A DNA stretch of 64,000 nt from Thermocrispum municipale DSM 44069 (GTDB lineage Bacteria > Actinomycetota > Actinomycetes > Mycobacteriales > Pseudonocardiaceae), in contig NZ_KE386593.1 in the NCBI RefSeq assembly GCF_000427825.1, forward strand, positions 155,246 through 219,245, written 5' to 3'. A program made the position numbers and the translations under genes. The notes under the pieces were generated by a model. The model was not told the origin of the DNA. It made no database searches and saw only the letters and a list, made by a program, of their open reading frames with translations. Each line of letters begins with the position of its first letter. The first letter of the stretch is position 1. Below, one piece after another: positions 1 through 7,800 of the stretch.

Positions 1-45
1 CTTTTAATCCGTAGGTTCCGGGTTCGAGCCCCGGGCGACCCACCA
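1..45 (+). tRNA. tRNA-Lys(UUU), 3' part
   Basis: The window opens inside the anticodon loop CTTTTAA, which gives anticodon TTT. The 3' side of the anticodon stem, a variable loop, a T arm with GGTTCGAGCC, the 3' acceptor strand GCGACCC, discriminator A and an encoded CCA (43-45) follow. The 5' half lies before the window. Confidence 0.9.
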
Positions 46-58
46 AAACCCCAGGTCA

Positions 59-84
59 GAGACCTACGACTCCCCGTCGGTCTC
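59..84 (+). terminator. Hairpin after tRNA-Lys
   Basis: GAGAC (59-63) pairs with GTCTC (80-84) and CGAC (67-70) pairs with GTCG (76-79), with a 3-nt bulge and a short loop. It lies 13 bases after the encoded CCA. There is no clear T-run, so it is only a possible terminator or 3' processing hairpin. Confidence 0.35.
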
Positions 85-252
85 GTCAACTGCACCTTTA
101 CTGCCCCTAAATTCGCCACACCATAGGTGCGGTGACAGCATCGGTACCCAGCCCTTCGGTTGCCGCCCCACCCGTTCTTCCTCGCGGCGTGCGCGAACGG
201 CAGCCTTGGTTACGCTGAGCCGACTGGGAGCGCGCAGACGAAGGGTGGCCCG

Positions 253-1677
253 ATGCAACCGCAACCCGGCTGGTACCCGGACCCGACGGGCAGGAACCAG
301 CTCCGCTACTGGGACGGCGGGCAGTGGACGACGAGCATCGCCAACAACGGCGTAGTGGGCGACGAAACTCAGCCAAACCAAAGCCATCCGATGGCCGGCA
401 ACATGCCCGCGCAGCAGCAAGCACCGGCACAGGCCGGCTATACCTACCAGGCTCAGCAGCAAGCACCCACGCAACCCGGTAACCCATACGCCCAGCAACA
501 ACCGTCGCAGCAGGGGCCGGGCGGCCAACACACACCGCACCCCTCGGCGGGCGGCCAACACACACCGCATCCCTCGGCGAGTAGTCAGCACGCCCAACAA
601 CCTGCGCCCGGCGGTCAATACACGCCTCAGCCGCAGCCCACCTCGGGCGGCCAATACCCGCAGCAGCAACCACCCGGCCAGCACGCCCCACACCAACCAG
701 CGCCGGGCCCGTACACACCCCAACCACAGCAGCCGTCGACCGGCAACCAACACACAACCCAGCCGCCGCAGCCGTCGACGGGGAACCAAACCGCACCACA
801 GCAGCCAGAAGCGCCGGGCAACGCCTACGCCCCGCAACAGCAGCAGGGCAGCGCCTTCGCGCGGCAGTCTGACGCAGCGCCCCCACGGCAGGCCACCGTC
901 GGTCCGCACGAGAATGCCCCGCACGGGCCGATCGTCCAGCTCTCGCAGCCCATCCAGAACATCACGCAGCAGCCGATCGACCAAAACGCTCTGCACGGAA
1001 TCTTGGCCGAGGCAGGCGTTCAGCCCCGTTCGGGAGACGGCACGCGCACCGGCGAACCGGTCCTCGTGGTGGAGCAAACGTCCATGGACGCCACCTCCGG
1101 CTACCGGTACGACATCTACTCCTCCAGCGGCCAGCTGCTCGGCATCTGCGTCGAGGACGTCACCCCGATCTCGACCGACGCCTCATGGGGCGCGATGGTG
1201 CAGCACAACGCTGCCGATCGCATGGAAATCTGCGATCCACAGGGCAATGTCGCGGAGCAGTTCACTCACCGCAAAGAGAAGGGCAAGAGCGCCGTCAGTC
1301 TGAACGAACTGACCGGGACCGTCTTCGGCGAGGTCAAGCAGGAGAACGTCCTCGGCAAACTCCGCCTGTCGCTCACCGGGAGAACCGGCCCCGCTCCCGA
1401 CCTCCACCCACTGGGCCAACTGCAGGCAACAGACATGAAGGCGTCCCGGTTCGCCATCAACGACGCCGCCGGCACCCAGATCGGCCAGATGATCAAGATC
1501 GGCAGATACGCCAAGTGGCGCCCGCTCATTCGCGATGCCAAAGCGCACGGCCTTTACGTCGTCGAGCTGACAGCACAGCAGCCCTACGTGCTGGCCAGCA
1601 TGATCTCCGTCCTGCCGGTCGTCGTGGACCTCGTCCTCAACCCGAATCCAGCCGGCTACCGGTCGTTGGGGCGCTAG
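253..1677 (+). CDS. DUF2510 protein with scramblase-like C-terminal domain
   Basis: A 474-residue protein of unknown function. Residues 4-25 (QPGWYPDPTGRNQLRYWDGG) are a DUF2510 motif, usual at the N-terminus of actinobacterial membrane-associated proteins. About 45-260 is a low-complexity Gln/Pro/Ala/His linker with degenerate short repeats. The last 190 residues resemble the phospholipid-scramblase/LURP-one beta barrel, as in (VVEQTSM...YDIYSSSGQLLG) and (MEICDPQGNV), which is my inference from pattern only. The ATG at 253 is chosen over an upstream in-frame ATG (160) because AAGGG precedes it at 9 bases and DUF2510 starts there. The protein most likely acts at the membrane surface. Confidence 0.8.
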   Translation: MQPQPGWYPDPTGRNQLRYWDGGQWTTSIANNGVVGDETQPNQSHPMAGNMPAQQQAPAQAGYTYQAQQQAPTQPGNPYAQQQPSQQGPGGQHTPHPSAGGQHTPHPSASSQHAQQPAPGGQYTPQPQPTSGGQYPQQQPPGQHAPHQPAPGPYTPQPQQPSTGNQHTTQPPQPSTGNQTAPQQPEAPGNAYAPQQQQGSAFARQSDAAPPRQATVGPHENAPHGPIVQLSQPIQNITQQPIDQNALHGILAEAGVQPRSGDGTRTGEPVLVVEQTSMDATSGYRYDIYSSSGQLLGICVEDVTPISTDASWGAMVQHNAADRMEICDPQGNVAEQFTHRKEKGKSAVSLNELTGTVFGEVKQENVLGKLRLSLTGRTGPAPDLHPLGQLQATDMKASRFAINDAAGTQIGQMIKIGRYAKWRPLIRDAKAHGLYVVELTAQQPYVLASMISVLPVVVDLVLNPNPAGYRSLGR

Positions 1678-2116
1678 GTCTCTGTCTCACCGACCCGCTG
1701 CGCTGCCCAGCCAGCTCTCCAGCCCGCACCCGCACCAACTGCTGGACGATCAACGCCGCGCGCGACGGCTGACTGTCCGCACGCTGCGTCAAACACAGCC
1801 GCACCGGCTCCGCCGCCCGTAACGGAATCCAGCGCAAATCGGGAATGTCGGCCGACGTGTCGAAATGCGCGAGGACACCGACTCCCGCGCCATGCCCGAC
1901 CATGACCTTCACCGTGCGCGCCGACATCGCCTGCACCACCACGTTCGGGCTCGCCACGTTGCGATGCAGCATCTCCCACAGCACCGTGCCCGCGCGCATC
2001 GTCACGACGGGTCGACCCTCCAGGTCGTCCCACGACACCGAATCCTTCTCCGCCAGCGGGTGGTCGACCCGCGCGCACACCCCGAGTGGGCTCGACACCA
2101 GCGGGATCCGCCGCAA
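1637..2116 (-). pseudogene. LysR-type regulator, C-terminal remnant
   Basis: The reverse strand encodes about 145 residues that read as the back two thirds of a LysR substrate-binding domain: a start at PLGVCARVDHPLAEKD, then DLEGRPVVTMRAGT, then VKVMVGHGAGVGVLAHF, which is the usual GxGVxxLP-like segment. The winged-helix N-terminus and the first effector-binding half are missing. Upstream the coding similarity stops at about 2113, where an unrelated forward fragment begins. The reading frame also runs about 40 bases into the 3' end of the convergent DUF2510 gene. It is probably a decayed regulator. Confidence 0.6.
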
Positions 2117-2273
2117 CCCCGGCGAGCTGCGTCAGGGCCTGGAGTGGATCCGTCAACTCCTGGCGGGCGACCCGAACACGGCGAGCCCACTGCTGGTCGC
2201 CGCACTGCCCGACACCGCGTCGGTGCGACGCAAGCTGGTGGCATTGCGCGACGAGGCCCGCAAGGAACTCTGA
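2110..2273 (+). pseudogene. Orphan C-terminal fragment of an unknown protein
   Basis: The last ~52 codons before the TGA at 2271-2273 read NPGELRQGLEWIRQLLAGDP...SVRRKLVALRDEARKEL. This has protein-like amphipathic helix composition and normal codon bias, while everything upstream in the frame is antisense to the LysR remnant. It looks like the tail of a deleted gene joined to the LysR fragment. I do not recognise the family. Confidence 0.4.
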
Positions 2274-2299
2274 TCGGACCCACCGAACGGGTGCACTAT

Positions 2300-2328
2300 T
2301 TAGACACTTTGTCTGTTTTGGTAATAAT
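2300..2328 (+). promoter_or_regulatory. Promoter with overlapping operator-like dyad
   Basis: TTAGAC (2300-2305) and TAATAA (2322-2327) with a 16-bp spacer sit in a short AT-rich island, 28 bp before the secreted-protein GTG. The perfect inverted repeat AGACA-CTT-TGTCT (2302-2314) overlaps the -35 region, so a repressor site is possible. Confidence 0.5.
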
Positions 2329-2355
2329 CCGTTCGGCGGCCACGACTACGCGGCC

Positions 2356-3372
2356 GTGAGAAAGATCCGCGCACTGAGCGTCGTCACCTGCAGCCTGCTC
2401 GTCCTCGGCTCGGCGCCCGCGCAGCCGGCCATGGCCGACTACGCCACCGAGGCTCACGACAAGTTCGCCGGGCGGTCACGCACCTACCTGGCGTACAAGG
2501 ACGACACCGGCTCGATCTTCGAAGTCCGGTTCACCGCATCGCAGCCCGGCGAGCAGCGACGGCTGCGCGGCCAGCTCGAACTCATCGCCCCGAAATCCAT
2601 CTCCGACGACATGGTGGTCGCCCGGCACGCGATCAAGTGCGGGCCGGCGCAGGTCAACGTCGAGGAGTACGAGCAGGTCTACGGCGTCCGCAACATCCTG
2701 CGCGGACAGACCTACATCCAGAAACCGCGCTGGACGTACACGGCACCGGAGCCGGGCGAGTACCGCTGCTTCCTGTGGCTGGGCACCGGGCGTCCCCGCC
2801 CGTCGGGCAAGAAGACCTCGTCGAACATCCTCAAAGTCGGCTGGAAGTCCCACCTGGAAGCCACCGAGCCGCTGAACCCGGCGTCGGCCCAGTCCTTCGA
2901 CCCGAACGTTCCCTCGCGCCGGCTGATCAAAGGCAAGGCCGCCGACGAGAACGTGCTCACTTGGACCGCACCCGCATCGGTCACCAGCTTCAGCGCCTCC
3001 GGTGACACTTACCTCACCACCTGCACGGCCGTCTCCGGCAGCACCGACCCGGTCACCGGCAAACGCTTGTGCGAGGGCTACGCGAAGCTGTACGGCAGCG
3101 ACATCAACACCCGGCTCGTGGTCGGCCAGCTCCGCTCGGACGGCTCCGGCTACTGCGCGCTGCATTACTCCCCGAGCAAGAGCGGGCGAAAGACCCACAT
3201 CAACCGGGACATCCACCATGTCGTGCTGAACCACTCGAAGGCGATCCCGGTGAAGACCGGGAGCGGCTGCGGACGAACATTCCGGATCAAGGTCCTGGTC
3301 AAGAACGTCGCCGGCGCCGCAATCGTCGTGCACCGGCAAGGCACGCTCACGTCGGCCATCCCACCGAAGTAG
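2356..3372 (+). CDS. Secreted protein of unknown function
   Basis: A 338-residue protein with a clear Sec signal peptide: a VRKIR charged start, a hydrophobic stretch at residues 6-20 and a likely signal peptidase I site after AQPAMA (27). The mature part starts DYATEAHDKF and has several cysteines, including (FRCFLW-like YRCFLWLG) and a closing pair in the last third, so disulfides outside the membrane are likely. The GTG at 2356 is chosen because the signal peptide begins there; in-frame codons upstream are antisense debris. It stands alone with its own promoter and dyad. No family recognised. Confidence 0.75.
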   Translation: MRKIRALSVVTCSLLVLGSAPAQPAMADYATEAHDKFAGRSRTYLAYKDDTGSIFEVRFTASQPGEQRRLRGQLELIAPKSISDDMVVARHAIKCGPAQVNVEEYEQVYGVRNILRGQTYIQKPRWTYTAPEPGEYRCFLWLGTGRPRPSGKKTSSNILKVGWKSHLEATEPLNPASAQSFDPNVPSRRLIKGKAADENVLTWTAPASVTSFSASGDTYLTTCTAVSGSTDPVTGKRLCEGYAKLYGSDINTRLVVGQLRSDGSGYCALHYSPSKSGRKTHINRDIHHVVLNHSKAIPVKTGSGCGRTFRIKVLVKNVAGAAIVVHRQGTLTSAIPPK

Positions 3373-3450
3373 CAGGCTGGACCGACTCGCAAGCAGCGCT
3401 CCAGCAGGTCGACGTAGCCGCCGGCGGCATCGTGCGCACGAACCCCTCGG

Positions 3451-3897
3451 CTATTCCGCCGAACGAGCGGGCTCCTCGTGCTTCTCCCGGAACACCACCA
3501 GCTTGAGCATCACGAAGTTGATGGTGGTGGCCGCACCCTGGGAGATCACCCAGGCCAGCGTGCTCTGCCAGGCGGCCTCCGGCAGCACCAGCAGCATCAG
3601 CCGGTTCACGCCGACGGCGATGAAGAACGTGGTGCCGTACAGCAGGATGAAGCTGCTCACCTGCCGCAAGCCACCGGTCGCGTTGAACGTGAAGCGCTTG
3701 TTGAGCACGTACGCGGTGGTGGTGCCGATGACGAAGCTGATCGCCCGCGCCAAGTCGACCCACCCCGGACCGTCCATCCCGATGGCCCGCAGCAGCTGGT
3801 ACGAGCCGTAGTCGAGCAGCGCGCAGAAGCCACCGACCAGCACGAACCGGAGCAACTGACCCCTCAGTCGCTCTTTGCCCGGAACCGCCAGTGCCAC
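3451..3897 (-). CDS. GtrA-family small polytopic membrane protein
   Basis: A 148-residue protein with four hydrophobic helices and the GtrA pattern: [19 protein letters not shown] at the first helix, then [20 protein letters not shown] between helices two and three. GtrA proteins help move polyprenyl-linked sugars across the membrane. The neighbour DprE1 suggests a role with decaprenyl-phospho-arabinose; mycobacteria also carry a GtrA homologue (Rv3789) beside dprE1. The GTG at 3897 is chosen because TAGACT (3910-3905 on this strand) would act as -10 for a leaderless transcript. The gene is divergent from dprE1 with 43 bp between the starts. Confidence 0.8.
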   Translation of the reverse strand: MALAVPGKERLRGQLLRFVLVGGFCALLDYGSYQLLRAIGMDGPGWVDLARAISFVIGTTTAYVLNKRFTFNATGGLRQVSSFILLYGTTFFIAVGVNRLMLLVLPEAAWQSTLAWVISQGAATTINFVMLKLVVFREKHEEPARSAE

Positions 3898-3940
3898 GTC
3901 GTGCAGTCTAGGCCGCGCCGCTTCACTACCCTTGGCGGGC
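3898..3940. promoter_or_regulatory. Divergent leaderless promoter pair gtrA/dprE1
   Basis: Only 43 bp separate two start codons. TAGACT on the reverse strand (3910-3905) lies 7 bases before the GTG of the GtrA gene. TACCCT on the forward strand (3927-3932) lies 8 bases before the GTG of dprE1. Both fit the TANNNT -10 of actinobacterial leaderless genes, and neither gene has a convincing ribosome binding site. Confidence 0.5.
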
Positions 3941-5302
3941 GTGGAGTCCACACAACGCACGCCGCTGAAAGGCTGGGCGCGCACCGCACCGACGGTGGCC
4001 CAGGTCGTCCCCGCGGAGAACCCGGACGTGGTGATCGAAGCGGTCAAGCAAGCCGGCCCGCGCGGCGTCATCGCCCGTGGCCTCGGCCGCAGCTACGGCG
4101 ACCCGGCGCAGAACGCGGGCGGCGTCGTGGTGGACATGAGCAGGCTCAACCGCATCCACTCCATCGACGCCGGCTCCGGTCACGTCGTGCTGGATGCCGG
4201 CGTCAGCCTGGACACGTTGATGCGCACCGCGCTGCCGTTCGGCCTGTGGGTCCCGGTGCTGCCCGGCACCCGGCAGGTGACCATCGGCGGCGCCATCGCG
4301 TCGGACATCCACGGCAAGAACCACCACTCGGCGGGCAGCTTCGGCAACCACGTGGTGTCGATGGAGCTGCTCACTGCGGACGGCACGGTCCGCACGCTCA
4401 CCCCGGACGGCCCGGACGCCGACCTGTTCTGGGCGACCGTCGGCGGCATGGGCCTGACCGGGATCATCCTGCAGGCCACCGTAGCCATGACGCACACCGA
4501 GACCGCCTACTTCATCGCCGACACCGACCGCACCGAGAACCTGGACGAGACGATCGCGCTGTTCTCCGACGGTTCGGACGACACCTACGACTACTCGTCG
4601 GCGTGGTTCGACTCGATGTCGACCGACCACCGGCTCGGCCGTGCCGCGTTCGGCCGCGGATCCCTGGCCACGCTCGACCAGCTGCCCAAGAAGCTGCGCC
4701 GAGACCCGTTGAAGTTCGACGCGCCACAACTGTTCACATTGCCGGACATCTTCCCGCCCGGGCTGGCCAACAAGCTGACGTTCAGCGCGATCGGTGAGCT
4801 GTACTACCGCAAGACCCCGAAGCGCGGGCGCGGCCTGATCCAGAACTTGACGCAGTTCTACCACCCGCTGGATCTGTTCGGGGAGTGGAACCGCGCCTAC
4901 GGCCCGCACGGCTTCCTGCAGTACCAGTTCATCGTGCCGTTCGGCCAGGAGGACGAGCTGCGCGCGATCGTGCGGACCATCGCCGAGTCCGGCCACGTGT
5001 CGTTCCTCAACGTGTTCAAACGCTTCGGCGAGGGCAACCGAGCGCCGCTGTCGTTCCCGATGCCGGGCTGGACGATCACCGTCGACTTCCCGATCAAGGA
5101 CGGGCTGGACCGGCTGTGCGCCGAGCTGGACGAGCGGGTGCTGGGCATGGGTGGCAGGCTCTATTTGGCCAAGGACTCCCGCCTGTCGCCGGAGACGTTC
5201 GCCAAGATGTATCCGCGGCTCGAGCAGTGGCGCAAGGTCCGCAACGCCGTGGACCCGGACGGCGTGTTCATGTCCGACCAGGCCCGCAGGCTCGGCCTGT
5301 AA
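3941..5302 (+). CDS. dprE1: Decaprenylphosphoryl-beta-D-ribose 2'-oxidase
   Basis: The FAD-dependent half of the DprE1/DprE2 epimerase, which oxidises the 2'-OH of decaprenyl-phospho-ribose on the way to decaprenyl-phospho-arabinose, the arabinose donor for arabinogalactan. It has 453 residues against about 460 in mycobacteria. The FAD/PP-loop motif RGLGRSYGD is at 46-54, the substrate/FAD loop [14 protein letters not shown] starts at 124, and the C-terminal AKDSR lysine is kept. The benzothiazinone-reactive cysteine (Cys387 of M. tuberculosis, in GWNICVDF) is Thr380 here (GWTITVDF). The GTG at 3941 gives a leaderless start. dprE2 follows after 28 bp. Confidence 0.95.
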   Translation: MESTQRTPLKGWARTAPTVAQVVPAENPDVVIEAVKQAGPRGVIARGLGRSYGDPAQNAGGVVVDMSRLNRIHSIDAGSGHVVLDAGVSLDTLMRTALPFGLWVPVLPGTRQVTIGGAIASDIHGKNHHSAGSFGNHVVSMELLTADGTVRTLTPDGPDADLFWATVGGMGLTGIILQATVAMTHTETAYFIADTDRTENLDETIALFSDGSDDTYDYSSAWFDSMSTDHRLGRAAFGRGSLATLDQLPKKLRRDPLKFDAPQLFTLPDIFPPGLANKLTFSAIGELYYRKTPKRGRGLIQNLTQFYHPLDLFGEWNRAYGPHGFLQYQFIVPFGQEDELRAIVRTIAESGHVSFLNVFKRFGEGNRAPLSFPMPGWTITVDFPIKDGLDRLCAELDERVLGMGGRLYLAKDSRLSPETFAKMYPRLEQWRKVRNAVDPDGVFMSDQARRLGL

Positions 5303-5330
5303 GACCCACCATTCGAACGGAAGGACCACC

Positions 5331-6086
5331 GTGATCGACGCCGTTGGCAACCCCCAGTCCCTGCTGCTGCTCGGCGGCACGTCGGACATCGCGCTGGCGA
5401 TCGCGGAGCAGTACGCCTCGCGGCGGCCGTTGCGCATCGTGCTGGCCGCCCGCCCGACCGACCGGCGCACCGCCGCGGCCAAGCGCCTGTCCGAAGCGGG
5501 CAACGACGTCGTCGAGCTGGACTTCGACGCCAACGACACCGACTCGCATCCGGACGTCATTGCGCGCGCCTTCGCCGACGGCGACATCGACGTGACCGTG
5601 GTGGCCTTCGGCCTGCTCGGTGACGCGGAGAGGGCCTGGCAGGACCACGCCACCGCGGTGCAGCTCGCCCATGTCAACTACACCGCTGCGGTGTCCGTCG
5701 GTGTCGCGTTGGCCGAGAAGCTCACCAAGCAAGGGCACGGGCGGATCATCGCGTTGTCCTCGGTGGCCGGGGAGCGCGTGCGGCGGTCGAACTTCGTCTA
5801 CGGCTCCACCAAGGCCGGCTTCGACGGCTTCTACCTCGGGCTCGGTGAAGCGCTGCGGCCGTACGGCGCCCGGGTCACCGTGGTCCGGCCCGGTTTCGTG
5901 CGCACCAAGATGACCGAGGGTATGGACGAGGCACCGCTGGCGGTCACCGCCGAGCAGGTCGCCGAGATCGCCGTCGCCGCCGCCCGCAAGGGCAAGGATC
6001 TGGTGTGGGCGCCGCCGCAGTTCCGGTTCGTGATGTCGGCGCTGCGGCACGTGCCGCGGCCGATCTTCCGCAAGCTGCCGATCTGA
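5331..6086 (+). CDS. dprE2: Decaprenylphosphoryl-2-keto-ribose reductase
   Basis: A short-chain dehydrogenase of 251 residues (mycobacterial DprE2 254). It reduces the 2'-keto intermediate made by DprE1 to decaprenyl-phospho-arabinose with NADH. The glycine-rich nucleotide loop [11 protein letters not shown] is near residues 13-23, the catalytic serine is in [10 protein letters not shown], and the YGSTK motif provides the Tyr and Lys. GGAAGGA sits 5 bases before the GTG. The gene follows dprE1 in one transcript and ends 1 bp from the stop of the convergent ubiA gene. Confidence 0.93.
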   Translation: MIDAVGNPQSLLLLGGTSDIALAIAEQYASRRPLRIVLAARPTDRRTAAAKRLSEAGNDVVELDFDANDTDSHPDVIARAFADGDIDVTVVAFGLLGDAERAWQDHATAVQLAHVNYTAAVSVGVALAEKLTKQGHGRIIALSSVAGERVRRSNFVYGSTKAGFDGFYLGLGEALRPYGARVTVVRPGFVRTKMTEGMDEAPLAVTAEQVAEIAVAAARKGKDLVWAPPQFRFVMSALRHVPRPIFRKLPI

Positions 6087-6087
6087 G

Positions 6088-7008
6088 CTACAGGTACACG
6101 GCGGCGAACAGCGAGCCTGCCCACGCCAGGCCGAGGATCTGCAGCGCCCGGTCGCGTAGCGCGATCTCCTCGGGTTCGCCCGCGTTGCCCTGGTCCACGT
6201 CGACCGCGTAGCGCAGCACGGCGACCACGAACGGCACGATGGACACCACGGTCCACACCGAGTTGTCCAGTCCCGGCCGGGTGTCCCACGCCCACAACGC
6301 GTAGGACATGATCATCACACCGGCCGAGGTGGCCCAGACGAACCGCAGGTAGCTGGCGGAGTACTTCTTCAGCGACGAGCGGATCTGCGCGCCGGTGCGC
6401 TCGAACAGCATGATCTCCGCGTACCGCTTGCCCGCCACCATGAACAGCGAGCCGAACCCGGTGACCAGCAAGAACCACTGGGACAGCGGGATGCCGGTAC
6501 CGGCGCCACCGGCGATCGCCCGCAGCAGGAACCCCGAGGCGACGATGCACAGGTCGATCACCGGCTGGTGCTTCCAGCCGAGGCAGTAGCCGAGCTGCAC
6601 GCACCAGTACACGCCGAGCACGACCAGCAGCTGCCAGCTCGCCGCCCAGCCGACGGCAACACCGCCGAGCAGAAACACCGCAGCGGCGACGTAGGCAACC
6701 GGAACGGGCACGATGCCCGCGGCGATCGGCCGGTTCCGCTTGGTCGGGTGGGCGCGGTCGGCCTCGACGTCGATCGCGTCGTTGATCAGATATACCGAGG
6801 ACGCGACCAGCGAGAAGGCGATGAACGCGAGCGCGGCGTCGAGCAGGACCTGGGTGTCCGCCAGTTTGCTCGCGGTGAACGGCGCGGCCAGCACCAGGAC
6901 GTTCTTCACCCACTGCTTGGGCCGCGCGGCGCGCACCACCCCGCCCAGCAGTCCGCCGCGCGGTTGGCGTTGCGGCTCGGTGCTCACGTCTTCAGCCTGC
7001 TCGGTCAC
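6088..7008 (-). CDS. ubiA: Decaprenyl-phosphate phosphoribosyltransferase
   Basis: An integral-membrane UbiA-superfamily prenyltransferase of 306 residues, matching mycobacterial Rv3806c. It joins PRPP to decaprenyl phosphate, the first committed step to DPA. Residues 76-84 hold the NDxxDxxxD metal/diphosphate motif (NDAIDVEAD), followed by HPTKRNRPIA. A second polar motif, GWKHQPVID, precedes later helices; about nine membrane segments are visible. The start is GTG and overlaps the 3' end of the PAP2 phosphatase gene by 17 bp, so the two are translated from one message. With dprE1/dprE2 this completes the DPA pathway. Confidence 0.93.
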   Translation of the reverse strand: MTEQAEDVSTEPQRQPRGGLLGGVVRAARPKQWVKNVLVLAAPFTASKLADTQVLLDAALAFIAFSLVASSVYLINDAIDVEADRAHPTKRNRPIAAGIVPVPVAYVAAAVFLLGGVAVGWAASWQLLVVLGVYWCVQLGYCLGWKHQPVIDLCIVASGFLLRAIAGGAGTGIPLSQWFLLVTGFGSLFMVAGKRYAEIMLFERTGAQIRSSLKKYSASYLRFVWATSAGVMIMSYALWAWDTRPGLDNSVWTVVSIVPFVVAVLRYAVDVDQGNAGEPEEIALRDRALQILGLAWAGSLFAAVYL

Positions 7009-7528
7009 TCCTGCTCCTTACCTTGCGGCGCACCAGAGCACCGATGACACCGCCCAGCGCGGCCCCGGCCAGCACGTCGCTGGGGTAGTGCACGCCGAGC
7101 ACCAACCGGGACGCCAGCATCGGCGGCACCAGCACCGGCTCCAGCCTGCGGCCGGTCAACTCCGAGTACACCACCGCCGCGGCCGTCGTGGAGGCGGCGT
7201 GTGACGACGGGAAGCTCAGCTTGCTCGGCGTCCCGACCAGCACCTGCACGCTCGGGTCGTCCGGACGCGGCCGCCGGACGACCCGTTTGACCACGGTAGA
7301 CGCCGCGTGCGCACCCACCACGCCGACAGCGGACGTCAGCCACTCCTTGCGGCGCTTGCGATCCACCGCCGCGCCGATGACACCGGCCGCGAACCAGCCT
7401 GCGCTGTGCTCGCCGAAATGCGACAGCCCACGCGCGGCCTTCACCACGCTCGGCTTGTTCAACGCGCGCTGGACACCGGCCAGCAGCTCCAGCTCACGCG
7501 GCCGACGGCCACGACGTCGTTCCAGCAT
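6992..7528 (-). CDS. PAP2-family phosphatase, likely for decaprenyl-phosphoryl phosphoribose
   Basis: A membrane acid phosphatase (178 residues) with the three PAP2 motifs: KRVVRRPRPDD, PSSHAAS and SRLVLGVHYPSD. In mycobacteria the equivalent gene (Rv3807c) sits beside ubiA and is proposed to dephosphorylate decaprenyl-phosphoryl-5-phosphoribose. The context here is the same, and the gene overlaps ubiA. The ATG at 7528 is preferred since TGAGG lies 8 bases before it; an in-frame GTG 9 bases upstream would overlap that site. Confidence 0.85.
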   Translation of the reverse strand: MLERRRGRRPRELELLAGVQRALNKPSVVKAARGLSHFGEHSAGWFAAGVIGAAVDRKRRKEWLTSAVGVVGAHAASTVVKRVVRRPRPDDPSVQVLVGTPSKLSFPSSHAASTTAAAVVYSELTGRRLEPVLVPPMLASRLVLGVHYPSDVLAGAALGGVIGALVRRKVRSRSDRAG

Positions 7529-7800
7529 GTCTGACACCTCTCAGGCGGGTCGCACCGCAGGTCGGAGCGGCTGGCCTCGCGGGCCGCGCTGGTGAGCTCG
7601 GCACTCGCGCTGACCTCGCACGCTGCGATCACTCGGGGCCGCCGAACTCGCCGTCAGTATCCTGTGGCAAGTTCGTCAGCGAGCTCACGGGCGCCCAGGG
7701 TACCGGGTGCGACGTGCTCAACCGGGCTCGGCCGCCAGACACACGGGGCCCGACGGCCGGGGCCGGAAAGAGCGACCACCTCGAGGAATTGACACAACCG

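Noticed and set aside
1..45. Integrated element attachment site in tRNA-Lys
   Set aside because: No second copy of the tRNA 3' end, integrase or phage gene was seen in the window.
3926..5677. 583-codon reverse frame opposite dprE1/dprE2
   Set aside because: Antisense shadow of two well-supported genes; composition is not protein-like.
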